A stretch of DNA of 64,000 nucleotides, taken from assembly GCF_000247815.1 (NCBI RefSeq), contig NC_021683.1, positions 15,770,219-15,834,218 of the forward strand, given 5' to 3'. Positions 1-13,600 of the stretch are shown piece after piece. Source of the stretch: Ficedula albicollis (Eukaryota; Chordata; Aves; Passeriformes; Muscicapidae). The notes under the pieces were generated by a model. That model saw only the letters and a list, made by a program, of their open reading frames with translations. It had not been told where the DNA came from and made no database searches. Each line of letters opens with the position of its first letter. Position 1 is the first letter of the stretch. Made by a program: the position numbers and the translations under genes.

Positions 1-3000
1 CTGAATAGGAATAAATGAATGTCTACAAGTTAGCATACTTCTATTAGTCTGAAATTTCAACCCAGCTAACAAGGCCCAGCTATAGCCCCTACTCTGCACA
101 GTTTCTTCTTGCCCACCCCCCCAAAAAATAGATTTGGGGTAGGGCAAAACTTCTTTGCAGGGTTTAGTGGGTTTGGTTTGGTTTTCTCTTCCCTCTTTTA
201 CACTACAGACTGCCCACATCTGATAGGAGGATAAAGGTATTAACACTGGTATTATTGTAGGTATTAAATTCTCACAAAAGTTTGATTGATGTCTCCTGCT
301 TACATTCCCAGGGTTACTGCAAATCCCAGATCTTGTACTGGTAAAGAATTCCCCTGGGTGATATAACAAGGAACTTGGGGCTAGCAGCAGTTAGTCTCTT
401 CTGTACTGAGAGGATTGACTTACTCCACAAGATTGTTTGCCTTTCTTACCTCCAAGTGCATCACAAGTTCTTCCTTGTAACAGCTCCACATATCAAAACC
501 GTGGCACTATAAGTAAAGGCTTTATGATTATTTTTGAGGTATATTTACAAAATTGATATGTATTTATTTTTCAGCAAGCACATTGTGGTTTTGGGAGTGA
601 GGGGGTGCACGTAGGGGATGTTGCTTAGTCCCTCCCACTTCAACATTTCCATGGGCAGATCCAGAGATTCCCACTAGCCGATCATCTCCCCAGCCTCACA
701 CACAAAGCCATCATCACAAAGTGCCTCTATGGGCACCAGGAATCACCTACCATTCACAGATCTCCAACTAAAAATGCAGAAATCCTTCTCCAGTCTGCCA
801 GCACAATAAATAGCTTATGCTGCAAGTTAACCAGCAATTACAGTTGCAGAAGATAAATGATAAGCACAGTGGTGTAACCAAGCAAGCAGTTTTTCTTCCT
901 TGAATTCTTATATTTCAGCAAGCTCAATACCTAAAGTTAGCCTGTGTTTGCTGTTTTGAAGTGAAGCCTGTGTCTTCTAATTCTGAGCCACATATTGACA
1001 GGTTGTCACCTTTCAACTGCTTTCCAATCCACCAGACCAGATCTTTCAGAGAGAGCATTTTGTATATGTGTGTGTGTGTGCTAAGCACACATTCCTGGAG
1101 CTCCAAAAGGATCTAGTGATCCAAAAGCACAGGTATTGCAGATTTTGGAAAGTTGAAAGGTGTGTCTATTTTTTTTTTGCCCCGAGCTCTCATATTTGTT
1201 CAGTGTCTGTGATTTAAATACAAGATCAAGATAGATGCAAGGGAAAGAACTATTAATGCAGTGTTTAAAAAAGATTTTATCTATTACATTGAAAGTTAAA
1301 ATTGAAAGTTAAATTAAAAGCAACAATGCCAATGATAAAAAAATATGTTGATAGAAATGTTAAATAGGACAATTTTACTGTAGGCAAGTGGTTTCCAACT
1401 TCAATTGAATTCCTAATTAAAGCCATGACTGCTATTTATTGTGCAATATGCTTATTTGGTGCTGCAGCATCTGCTGCTTGAAAGCGGCATTCACCCTCCT
1501 CTCCTGGGTTAATTTAAGTTCACCCGCCTCCCCTCAGTTCAGCACTTGCACTGGAGTCTCACAGAACGGGAACTCAGCACATTGCAGAGATTTAGTACCT
1601 ATTCTAAAGCCCAAATCTTTAACAAACTCGTTCTAAATAGTGAAACGCTTGTTTAGGAGTGGCAGGGCTGCTCCCAGAGCATCGAGCTCTTTGTGCCCAT
1701 GTGCCCGCAAGTGCCCACAGTGGGGAGTTCCCTGCTAGGAGAACTGGGCGATTCGGGGGAGAAACGTCCCCGTGCAACCCACAGCTCTCATCCCACAGAC
1801 ACAGCCACCCTGAAAATAAAAGGCAGGGCCAAGTGTTTCCTTTCTCCCCCTCTTTCCTCCTTCAGCAGCCTCGCACAGTCATTTATCACCAGTGTGGCTT
1901 CTCTCCTGAGCAATCCTTTTGGAGCAGTACCACAGGACCCAAAGGCTGGTGCTCCACAGACACAGGGCAGCAACCTCTCTTTTCTCTGCACTTCTTTTGG
2001 AATTTAAATGAACAGCCAGAAACAATTGCGGGGTAAAGCTGGGGTCAGCGCGGGAGACGTCTTTGCCCACAGTCCCATATGGAGGGAGGAGGCCACGGAG
2101 GGGACAGCGCTGTGCACAGCCATTCCTGCAGGCCAGCACGGCCTCCTGGCCCTCAGCACACACAGCAGCTGCTGGGCACAGCCTGGCACGCACAGCTCCT
2201 CCAGAAGGGCCTGGGCAGACAGAGCCAGTGCCCGTGCCAGAGCAGCGTCCCCAGACCGGCTGAGCACAGACACCGGCTCCTCCGAGGCCCGGGGCTCTCT
2301 GGGGGAGAGGGACAGCATAAACCTCTACATCCACATGAGCAAATACTTCTTTTCTGCTGTGGACAGAGTGCAAACCTTTGTGCTAAAAAAAAAATCAGGA
2401 TTTTTGCACTGCCCTCAGAGAGGTACAGCCAGTTGTGTCAAACCTGCAAGCTGATGTGGAAAAAGGTGGAGGACGGAGAGACAAGATTTGTTAAAGTCTC
2501 CCAAGAAGAAGCTGCAGAGACAATTGGCAAGACCCACTTGACTCCTTGGAGGTGGAAGAATCAAAAAAAATATACCTACATATTTTCCAGACAAGCATCT
2601 AAAGCGAAGGGGTCCCTCTGAACCAGTTGCCACCTGCTGAAACATCCCAGGGTTTTGGTTATGCAGAAGAGAGTGTCAGCACTGAGCTGTGAGCTGGTCA
2701 GGGCCATAGAGAACACGGGCTGGAGGGACTGGAGAAATTGCCAGTCCTCTTCTCCCTCTCTCAGTCCTGATCTGTCTCCAGGTGTCTGCACAGCAGCAGA
2801 GCTGAGGCTTCAGCCTTTGCTCCCCACACAGCAGCACACCCCAAATACCCATGGCAGGCAGGGACAGAGGAAACGCTGAATCAAGACTCCTCCTGCACAG
2901 ACAACATTCTGCATCTCTCTCTGGATGCTAATTCTGGTAGTGGATTTTTTGTTCATTTCTTGTTCCAGGTCTTATGTAAAGCATCTTTTCTGTCGGTGTG

Positions 3001-3506
3001 ACAGCCTGGAGGTCCATTTGGCTGCTCTGTCCAGGGCTGGCTGTACTGGGGCCAGCCAGCAGCAGACCAAAAACTGAAAACCTTTGCACGAAGAGGCTGC
3101 TATTGCCAAGGACTATAGAATATGACTGAACCATTAAGGAATTTTTGGTGACTAGGGGAGGGAGAGAATTATATGTTAGAACATAAGAATTCTCTTCCAG
3201 CTTAGTTTAAATTGCTTCACGATACTGATTAAAATAACAGAACATTACAGCTTGCTTAACTAAACATTATATTTCTAAATCCATTTTCAATTGTTTTCCT
3301 TCAATTTAAACATTTTGAGTAATTTTATTGCTAGTCATACCTGCTTGATTTTTTTTTATTAGAAATTAAAATGCATATTTTTTATCTAGGTTACAGGGTG
3401 CTGGCACATTTAACTCTTTCAGATCTGCAGACTGAGAACAGGAGAGATATCAATGGCAAAAACATAGTGTCTGTGTATTGGATTAAAATATTTAAAGACA
3501 CTTTTT
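1..3506. other. Intergenic flank, no gene recognised
   Basis: AT-rich single-copy-looking DNA. It holds a short TG run at 1067-1080 and a GC-richer patch at about 2040-2320 in which several frames stay open because stop codons are rare. None of the translations resembles a known family and no splice-bounded exon is evident. It is read as flank 3' of TSHZ3. Confidence 0.6.
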
Positions 3507-3975
3507 AAGGAAGGAAGGAAGGAAGGAAGGAAGGAAGGAAGGAAGGAAGGAAGGAAGGAAGGAAGGAAGGAAGGAAGGAAGGAAGGAAGGAAGGAAGGAA
3601 GGAAGGAAGGAAGGAAGGAAGGAAGGAAGGAAGGAAGGAAGGAAGGAAGGAAGGAAGGAAGGAAGGAAGGAAGGAAGGAAGGAAGGAAGGAAGGAAGGAA
3701 GGAAGGAAGGAAGGAAGGAAGGAAGGAAGGAAGGAAGGAAGGAAGGAAGGAAGGAAGGAAGGAAGGAAGGAAGGAAGGAAGGAAGGAAGGAAGGAAGGAA
3801 GGAAGGAAGGAAGGAAGGAAGGAAGGAAGGAAGGAAGGAAGGAAGGAAGGAAGGAAGGAAGGAAGGAAGGAAGGAAGGAAGGAAGGAAGGAAGGAAGGAA
3901 GGAAGGAAGGAAGGAAGGAAGGAAGGAAGGAAGGAAGGAAGGAAGGAAGGAAGGAAGGAAGGAAGGAAGGAAGGA
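3507..3975. repeat. (AAGG)n tetranucleotide microsatellite, about 117 copies
   Basis: An uninterrupted AAGG/GGAA tract of 469 bp, all purine on the plus strand and all pyrimidine on the minus strand. I saw no interruption in the printed sequence. Perfect purine-pyrimidine tracts of this length can form triplex (H-DNA) and are highly length-variable. The open frame through it on the minus strand, a repeat of Pro-Ser-Phe-Leu, is a by-product of the 4-bp unit and not a gene. Confidence 0.98.
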
Positions 3976-3986
3976 GCTAGAATAAT

Positions 3987-4066
3987 GTAAAATTGCAGCA
4001 TCAAGACTAACATTCCATTTTCTTCAGTAAAGTTGCAGCATCAAGACTAACATTCCATTTTCTTCA
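3987..4066. repeat. Two-copy 40-bp tandem duplication
   Basis: Positions 3987-4026 and 4027-4066 are direct copies with period 40 and one mismatch (A at 3992, G at 4032). The pair starts 12 bp after the end of the AAGG microsatellite, so it may have arisen by slippage or repair at that unstable tract. I see no function in it. Confidence 0.95.
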
Positions 4067-6830
4067 CACATATCCCGTCATCGTATTTTGGGGACTTCTG
4101 TCCCTACTCTGGTCTTGGCGTAAAAAAAATATAAAACCCCACCAGTTTTAAGAAACAAAAATTTGAACCAATTGTGACTAAAGATAAAGGAGTATCTTTT
4201 AGACTGTGAGTTGAAAATACACTTCTGCAGCAAGACAGGCACCTAGAGATCTTCTCATGTAGTGAGGAAATTCTCATCAGTGCTGAGAGACAGCCAGCCC
4301 TGGCTGGAGCCAAGCTGCACATCCGCTGAAATCCCCTCTTTCTGCTTATCACCTCCCACATTCCCTTTTCCCCAGCCACCCTTCACCAGAAGGTTTTTCC
4401 CTGATGGCACAAGTCCACACCAGCACCACTTCATAAAGTGGGATTCCCCCCAGAGTACTTGGGCAGAGATGGTATAACTGGCCCCACCACATTCATACCT
4501 GAATATTTCTAATTTCCCTAAGTCAGCAGGGGACGTTCAGAGACCACTAAGTGCTGGTAACCACATCAAAACATTAATTAACACAACTATATTCCCACAC
4601 AAATAAAACATTAATATGGTAATTTCTAGCCTATAACCAGCTGGTATCTTTTCCCCAGCTATATAGATAGTAGGATTAACAGAGCAAAGCAAGTATTATA
4701 ACAAAGTCAAATTAATATCACCTTTTCCCAGTTTCATAATTCAGAATCAAACAATAAATTATAGAAGTCCTTTAGAAACTGTCCCTCATGAAATACTTCT
4801 CCTGAATCCATGTTCAGGGTGTAAATCCCTTTCCACAGAGTTTTCCTGGTTTCTGGGTATTTCAAGGCTACTCAGTGACAGAATCTCAGCCTGGACACCT
4901 GTGATTGTCAAAAGGCCCAAGATAAAAACTAAAACAGAAGAGTTTTCTGCAAGAAAGGTGCTTAGTTCATACATAGAAATTGTTTTTTAATTTTTTTAAA
5001 TCATCTCAGGCTCAAGTTACACTTGTCAAAAAACACACAAGTATATTTCTCTTCACTCTGCACTAATTTTGGCATTGCCTTCAATGATAAATTAATTTCA
5101 TGAACGTTAACACATTATACATACATAATTTGAAAGAACTACAGGGAAAACAAGCAACAAAAATATGAGCAATGTCAGTTAATGAAAAGCTCACATTTTC
5201 AAACTAGTGTTTGGCTAATTAAAATTGAATTAAGTGACTACAACATTAACTATATCAACTATTTAGCATAAAAAGTTGTTAAATATATCATATTGTATGT
5301 AGGAAGATCCTTGCAATCTTTAATTGTAAGAAATAGTCATGTACTATTTAATTGCACAACTTGGTCGGCTATAAAATTTGGTTACATGAATTATATTTAG
5401 TAAAATATTTTAAAACATGTTGTTTTTAAGATTGTTGAATTTTATGGGTAGTGTAATAGGACTGAAGCACATTCTTAATTACATAATTATTTGCATTTTC
5501 AAAGTCCAGCTAACAGCATAACTGGTCTTGTTTTACAGTCTAAGGTAGAAAAAGACATTAAGTGCTTTGAATTCACTAAATAAGAAATAATTTTGAATCC
5601 TCACTTGAATCATTTTTTTCCACAAAATTTTGACCAAGTTAATCCAGTATCAGACCACAGAGAATCCTCCTATTATTCATGGAACAGGTGTTCTGTTCCT
5701 CATGATCATAAATCCACAAACATACACAAAAACCTCCAGCAACACTGTAAACTGAAACTAACACTATCACAATTAGCACGTTTTAAAAAAGAAGAGAACA
5801 AAGGCCAACAAGCCAGAATATGTCCAATGAGTATCTTTTTCTTAAAATACAATTATTGTCATCAAACTTCTGAGATGAGGAAATTCAAATCCTTCTGTTT
5901 TTTCTTCATGCGTAAAGAGTTGTGCCATTTCTTCATCTTCCACAATTATTACCTTTTGCTTTCAAAATTAGAAGGGTTTCATAGACTATTCCCCTCCCAG
6001 CATATACAGGCAGCTTGCAACTTTTCCAAGATGTCCATGCTACCCATTGCTATACAGAAACACTATCACCTGCCAGGGCAGGGATTAAGGAAGAGAACCA
6101 CACAGGACAAAAAAAAAAAAAAATAAAATCAGGTAATACTCAATGTTCATTAAAATAACCGAATTTTAAACTGTTTTAAAATAGTTTTCCACACTACCTA
6201 TAGCGTGACTCACCAAGTCCAGGCTCCTGGTGTCACACACAGGAAGAAGCTCAGAAGCACAGCACCCCTGGGGAGCTCTGGCTGCTCTTGGGGCTCCCCA
6301 GGGCCCTCATCTCAGCAGCACTTGTTTGCCTGCTTGCACACAATAGCACCTGTCCTCCCTCATTATCAATCAGCAGTTTGGCTACCAACTTAAAGGGGAA
6401 GTAGCCTGGCTGATACAGGATGATGGAATAAGAAACGCGCTTCCCACAGCCAGGGCAATAAACACAATCTCTTAAATTAAATCTCTCTAAATTAGAAATT
6501 TCCAGCTCTCTTTTTAATAGGATCCTAAGTAGTAGCAAGAGCTGTCATTCCTAGCTCTGCATACCCTACACCAGTGTAACTCATCTATCACTAACTCATT
6601 TGAAAGCCACATTTTATGAAGCCTTGAGCTAAACTGCAGTTAATCATCTGGGCATGGCTCAGAAAACCTACCAGTGATTGCAAGGAAATGAAAAAACAGC
6701 ACAGAAGAAAGAGCACATGAAAGAAACACTAAAGCTTCTCATCTGCTGCACATCTACAGTTACATTTGTATTTGTACAAGCAGAAAGATGCCATGAGCTG
6801 CAAGCATTGGTGCCACCTGTGCATCCACAG
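4067..6830. other. Intergenic, AT-rich, no gene recognised
   Basis: A strongly AT-rich stretch. An open frame at 5593-6126 (plus, 177 codons) has no recognisable domain, is rich in the residues that AT-rich DNA encodes by chance (Phe, His, Lys, Asn, Ser) and ends in an A run at about 6110-6123. I do not call it a gene. Confidence 0.55.
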
Positions 6831-7637
6831 TGCTCACCACTGCAGAACCCACCACTGCAGACACTGCAGCACTCACCACTGCAGCACTCACCACTGCAGA
6901 CACTGCATCACTCACCACTGCAGCACTCACCGCTGCAGCACACACCACTGCAGACACTGCATCACTCACCAGTGCAGCACTCACCACTGCAGCACTCACC
7001 ACTGCAGACACTGCAGCACTCACCACTGCAGCACCCACCACTGCAGACACTGCAGCACTCACCACTGCAGCACCCACCACTGCAGACACTGCAGCACTCA
7101 CCACTGCAGCACCCACCACTGCAGACACTGCAGCACTCACCACTGCAGCACCCACCACTGCAGACACTGCAGCACTCACCACTGCAGCACCCACCACTGC
7201 AGACACTGCAGCACTCACCACTGCAGCACCCACCACTGCAGACACTGCAGCACTCACCACTGCAGCACCCACCACTGCAGACACTGCAGCACTCACCACT
7301 GCAGCACCCACCACTGCAGACACTGCAGCACTCACCACTGCAGCACCCACCACTGCAGACACTGCAGCACTCACCACTGCAGCACCCACCACTGCAGACA
7401 CTGCAGCACTCACCACTGCAGCACCCACCACTGCAGACACTGCAGCACTCACCACTGCAGCACCCACCACTGCAGACACTGCAGCACTCACCACTGCAGC
7501 ACCCACCACTGCAGACACTGCAGCACTCACCACTGCAGCACCCACCACTGCAGACACTGCAGCACTCACCACTGCAGCACCCACCACTGCAGACACTGCA
7601 GCACTCACCACTGCAGCACCCACCACTGCAGCACTCC
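6831..7637. repeat. 39-bp minisatellite, 16 regular units plus an irregular edge
   Basis: From 6997 to 7620 there are exactly 16 head-to-tail units of 39 bp, which look identical. Each unit is a 24-bp block containing CTGCAGACACTGCAG followed by a 15-bp block, CACCACTGCAGCAC plus C or T. The left edge (6831-6996) holds irregular mixtures of the same blocks, with substitutions such as CACCGCTGCAG and CACCAGTGCAG, as expected of an older array edge. The unit length is divisible by three, so all three plus frames and one minus frame stay open for about 960-1070 bp. Two plus frames read, for example, as repeats of LQTLQHSPLQHPP or of a Cys/His-rich peptide. The open frames follow from the repeat and do not indicate a gene. 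Confidence 0.95.
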
Positions 7638-10600
7638 CAGGTTTAAAGGCGCTGCCAAAGTGCTGTCTAACCTCGGGCACTTTTCCTGCCCTCCCAGCTC
7701 CAGGCCTGTGCTCAGATCCCTCTGCTAGCACGCAGCCAGTTCAGCGGACACCCGAGGTCACACCAGCACTGCAGCTGCAGCTGCCCCCTCCCTCTCTGCC
7801 CTCAGTGGGCACAAAGCCCTGGAACCTCTGCAATAGCCACATCTTTAGACTCAGCCTGTTGAGAGATCCAGGGAAGCACCTCTCAGAGCAGAGCTGAACT
7901 ACCAGATCACAACAGGATTTAACTTCACTGCATACTATCCACATGCGAGGAAGGAAATTAAAAAAAAAAAAACAACCAAAAACAAAAAACCAAAACAACA
8001 AAAAACAACTACCCAACAACAAAACAAACAGGAAAGAAACTTAACTACAGTGCACACACATAGTCCTTTCATGAGCCTCAGAAGCTGTGTCACTAAAGGT
8101 CAGATCATGCAGCTAGCAGACCCTTCCACATTCACTCACTTCCTCCCTTAAATTCCCAAGTTCCCTTTCTTTCCTTAGAAAGATCTTGCCAGATCAGCTG
8201 ATGCTACTCAGGCAGCTCTTAGTGCTGTAATTCTGTACAACCTCCTTTTGGGCTTGTTGGTTTGGTGGATTTTTTTAACATTAAACTCCTTCTAATTGTC
8301 ATTTTCCCTCATCTCAATTTGCTCTGACTGTCTTGTTAAAATCAAAAACCACACATTGTTAGCAGAGTGCAGCGTGCTGTCCTGGAGAGTCTCACACAAA
8401 CAAAATACAACTATCAGAATCAAGCGGTCTTTATAGCACTTGTTGAACCCATTTTACCGTAATAAGTCAGAGCCTTGATTTCACATTTCATATCAGTTTC
8501 CAAGTTGCATAAGGAATACAGACAAATGAAAGCAAATTACGAGGTCAACTGATACATTTTATTGCCATCCTTTGTAGACAGGGTGATCCACTGGATGATA
8601 ATGCTGTTTTAAAGTGCTGTTTTGTGATCATCTTGATTTAGTTAACACTCATTCTTACATTAATATTTATCATGTCTGATGAGAATTGATATAAACAAGT
8701 ATAATCAAGATTATTTTAGCATCCCTATTACACAAATAAGGATTTGGGTAATTTCATGAAAGAGAAAAACGTGGTTGTGTATTTATTCAGAGCTACAAGT
8801 ATCCCACAGGCCAGTCATCTTAATGACAAAATTACTAATTTTATAGCTATAGGCGTAGTCACAGTTCAGTTGCAGTGGAGAGTCCAGTGGAATAGAGACA
8901 TGAGAGGAGAATTTGAGGTTACTAAATTGGTTTGCCCTGGAGAAGGAGAGTATTGGGATAATCTAACTGCAGTTTTATACCAGCTAGGGCAAGGTTATAG
9001 GAAGTCTTTTTCTCAGCAAAAGAACAAGAAGCAATGGTCACAGACAATCACAAGCTGCAGAAGAGGAAATCCAGGCGGGCAAAAAAGGAAAAAAAAACCT
9101 CACAGCAAGACTATTTACACACAGGGACAGTTTTCCTAGAGAGGATGCTGAATCTCCATCCGTGGAGATTTCACTTTATGTCTGCATAGGCAGACAGACA
9201 AACCTTCAGCCACCAGCTCTGGCTTTCACTATGGCCTGTGTGGAACAAGGGGTTGGGCTTCCCAAACAAGCCAGGAGAGCACCTGCACACCTCCTGCCTT
9301 GCATGGGATGAATCCAAGCAGGGGCAGTGCCTCCTAAAGCACTCCTTTCCCTTGGACAAACCAGCTGCAAGTTTTACATATGATACACGGGAGGAAATGC
9401 TCAAAAAAGGTAACTAAAAGATGGAGAAACTTGTTCAGTGTGGGACCCTGCCCTGCATATTTTAACAAGTAAAATACATCCAGAGTTTATGTCAGCCTGA
9501 AAGAGCTCTGACTAGCTGAGAGAGAAGTTTAGGGTTTTCCAGGGCCCTTGGGTGCAAAAACATGTTGGAAATGCCAGGAAAGGAATGGGACCCTCCCTTT
9601 GCATCCTGCTGTGTTTCTCTGTGGGAGAACACAAGAGGCATAATTTTCTGTTTGCTTTAGCAATTATTTTGCCTTTCATCAATAACCAAGACATCCCTAG
9701 GGCATTAATCCCAAAATCTTAAAAAAATACAAGATAATTCCTTAAACTAAAAAAAGCTTCCTCTGCTGACTTTTGAGTCAAAATTACATTGTATACTCTT
9801 ATGTACTTACCTAAAAATTTTCACACAAAAGCCTTTTTCCTGAGGCAGATGGCTTTGCGGGTCAGTCTTATGCCAACCTCACAAAACAGTTTTGATTTTT
9901 CCTCTCTGATAGAATAGCACATCCTTTGGTCTTGTGTTGCAGTTTTCTGGGCTATAATCTATGAGTGGATTGTCACTCAAGCCCCTGCCTCTGTACATCT
10001 GGGTTGACTCCTGCCTCTCAAGCAGCAAGGAACACACTGCAACATGGATCAAGGCAGGTACTTATGCTAAAAATCACCCTGCAATGGGAGCTAGGGACAT
10101 TTAAGTTGTCAAGCAAAGACAGAAGACACGCATTAGGAGACTGCAACCCAGAATAACCAGACTTTCCCTTTACCTCTGAGGGTAATGGCATTAGAAACCC
10201 ATACAGCACTTTACCAGCTACCAGCCATTGCTCTCTGAGGGAGATCTGTACCTTTCACTTCAATTACTAGTTTGAAAGCCAGACCTTACAAGGTAGAAAT
10301 CATTCCTTAAATTTGGATGAAGAAATGGTTGCAAAATAAATGGCAACATTTAGAGTTCCTTGTTTTCCCAGGTTTTTTTTTTTCTCTCTTTTTCTGAAAT
10401 TGAAATATAAGAGTTACTAGGAGAAGAAAAACTACTTTCCCTCGTCAGAGAAAGTTTATGAGTTATGTTTGTTACAAATGGAGAAAGACTTGAGGAGAAG
10501 TGCTTGCACACAGAAGCTTCAAGGATATGATGAATAATTTTTTATTAAATCTCTGATATGAAAAGTTTGCAAATCCATTTACTGCCAAAAAAAAACCCAC

Positions 10601-13600
10601 CCAAAAAATTTTGTTCTCTTATAGTATGAAAAAGTACAAACACAAGGGAAGTCATCTTCCATGATTATATAATGATATGTTCCTTTTAAATGAATATTGC
10701 AAGGCAGGAAAGGGGAAAAGGTCAGGAAGATGACTAAAGATGTTAGCAAGAGTTTAAGTATCAGTACTGCTTATTACTGCTCATCATTAGCATCAGTATT
10801 ACCACCAAGCACAGCTGGGAAATCTGAGCTGGCACTTCAGCAGACTCTGTACCATTATATTCTAGAGATTATGAAGGAAATCAGAGCTCACACCCCTCTC
10901 TGTGCCAGTGCTGGTGGCATCATGCAAACAGCAAAGCTGTGCCAGGACACGAGGGCAGCAATGGAGAGCTGGAAAAGGACACAGACTCCTGCCACCAGCT
11001 TATAGATTTTCTCTTCTTCATGCCTGCAGGGAGGTCCCCTCTCCTGTGCCACGTCCGTGTCGGGACAGCTGAGCTGTGCTCCACAGGAATATTGCCCTGT
11101 CACCATGCTGAAGGTGTCCATGATGGGCGCCAAGAGGAAGGGCTTCCTGCTCCTTCTGGCACGCACACCGTGGCTTGGTAACTCCTTCTCACTGCTGGGA
11201 ATTCTGAGCTGCAAGGTGACCAAAAGTCCCATTTAAAATCCAGTATTTTGGGCTTGAATACCCAGTCTTGACACTCAACCTCCGTGTAACATGGATTTGA
11301 TAAACTGGATACAATGCTTGTAAATTCTATGATCCATTCTTCTACCTGCAAGGCTGGAATAGCACTTATGTATTTTCATAGAGAAATTTCAGTTCCTTGT
11401 ATGAATAGCAATTTCATCATGTATAACCAGAAGATGTGGGTACTAATATGACATTATATTTCCATACAACTGGAAAGCAACTTTTATGTGTCTTTGCTAT
11501 CTACTTCTGTATCTTTTTTACCTCAGTATTTTTATTTCTCATTTTCAGAATACACCTTCAGAAGAAGAGGGAGGTGATGCAATTCTTAAAGCAGTTTCTG
11601 GAAGCAAATCACCAGGGTATGAAAAGTGTAATTAGCTCTGGTAAATGTGCCCTTAAATCAGGCAACCATACATCTGCACTTGGGCTTTCTGAGATGTGGG
11701 TTTTGGTGCAAGGGAAATAATCTTAGTTTCTTCTGGTGATTGCAGTCACTGAAGCGCAGCCTGCTGAGGTGTTTAGTTTTGCATTAGGATCAGGACTTGG
11801 CTTTCCTGATAATTCACCAGTGTGACACTCCCATCCCCTCCTTTCCTGATGCCATATCTAGCTCAGGGTTTCTGCATGAGCTGACGGGGTTAGTGCCATC
11901 AGAAATTCCCCATCACGGCATAGGACACAGCTCCACTTCCAACACAACCCTTCCCAAGTATTGCCATACAGCTTAAGGGATATGACTTTATTGCCACTCA
12001 ACTTTCTCTCCTATTGAGAACCAAAATTTTATAAGACAAAAATCCATGACAAATACTAGAGTAATATTTGAAATGTCTTTGAATAGGGCTCTCTGCATTC
12101 ACAACCACTTAAGTTTCTGCTTCTTTGTTACTCCTCCTGGAATAAAGCCCAGATTTTTCTGAGCATTGCCCCTGGATTCCAGACCTTGCTGGAGAACAGG
12201 GAAGGCTGGCTGAGGAAACTGCAACCACTTCAGAGGAATCAGACACAACCTTGCCTTTTAAAGCAGTTTATCCTAATGTATTTAGACAACTGCCAGGTCA
12301 GTTGCAGGCCCACACAGTTTTACATTGTTTCCCAAAGAAGAAATTCAGTCAGAGGTTTTTCTCTGAGGGACTGACTGCAACTCACTCAACGCCTATTTGG
12401 AATAGAGAAGATAAAACAAAAACATTTGTCTAGCATTTACAAGAGAAAAATTGCAAGAGAACTTTGTTATTAAAGCAATGCAAGTATTGGAAGAGGGGAA
12501 TAAAAGGTTATATCTCTGCTGGACTGTAAATCCAAAGGGAGATAGGAAACTAAAAAATGCAATTGAAGGCTTTATAGATAAGCTTAAGCACTTAACAGTG
12601 AGGGATGACCTCTCTGTAATGTTTGAAAACTGCACCATATCCTGTCCCAGTTTATAACTTGGAATGATTTGTCCAGGAATGCTTTGATTAACAAAAACAA
12701 AAAGGAAAAATTAAAAATATTTTAGCATTTTAACACACTGTCTGCCTTCCACTGGTTCAAAGGCTTTAACAGCAGCATCAAAAACTCTCAAAATATTCCA
12801 GGTACTTCCAGTTTGCTGTGGACTGTATTGAGGCTCTAGTTACTCAGGAATCTAGCAAAGGTTGTCCTATTTAATTGTGGAACGGGCTGTGGGAATGTCC
12901 ACTCAGTGCCTAATTTTGATGGTACAGTCTCAATAATTGTCACAAGTGGGAGCATAAGAAATCTTTGATTCATGTTGCACAGTTCTCAGTGGGGAAGGCT
13001 TGGCCACCCAACAAAGTCTGTGTAGCTGCATGACCCCTTGGAAGGCAGCTTTGGCTCCGTGGGACGCTGCAGCCAAACAGATGATGGCTCTGAAGCAAGG
13101 ACACAGGAAGAAACAAATCAGAAAAAGGGACTTGGTGACTCTTGGTGCAGCTCTGCAGAAATCTTCCCTGGTGAGCAAAACCTGTTTGAGACATTCCTAC
13201 CCCAGTCATGGGCCCATGGTACCACTTTAGCACTGCTGCTCACTCACTCTGCAGCCTGGATCTAAAGAAATCCAAAAGCCCAGCTCCTCTCCGTTGCTGA
13301 AAATGTCAAAATAGCCTCAAAAAGCCAGCTTGCCCAGCCCTGGTTTCGCTCTGTTATGCACAATTGTCCCTTAGACTCCTCTGTCCCCAAATGACTCTTC
13401 CTCCTCCCTTCCTGCCCTGGCTGCTCCCCCCAAAGCCACCCTGCACATCCAGCCCACTCTGCACATCCTCAGCTCCTGCCGTGGAGTGATGCTGCACAGC
13501 AAGGCAGAAATACAAAATCCAAAGGGTCAGACATCAGTTCCAGTGGACAATAAAATGTATCTCTGCATAATTACTGTATGACATCACTACAGGGCACAGC

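Noticed and set aside
3492..4013. 173-codon minus-strand frame encoding a Pro-Ser-Phe-Leu repeat
   Set aside because: It is a by-product of the AAGG microsatellite.
5593..6126. 177-codon plus-strand open frame
   Set aside because: It has no recognisable domain, its residue composition is typical of AT-rich chance frames, and it ends in an A run.
6831..7637. CRISPR-like appearance (repeats of similar size at regular spacing)
   Set aside because: There are no unique spacers: the units abut head to tail and are identical. The context is a vertebrate chromosome, so this is a minisatellite.
6678..7897. Open frames of 320-355 codons on the plus strand and one on the minus strand through the minisatellite
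   Set aside because: All are open because the repeat unit is 39 bp and lacks stops in those frames. Several overlapping frames on both strands cannot all be coding, and the sequence outside the array shows no domain.
8744..9139. 131-codon plus-strand open frame that could be a relic of a mobile element
   Set aside because: No motif of reverse transcriptase, integrase, capsid or transposase is visible and no flanking repeats were found.
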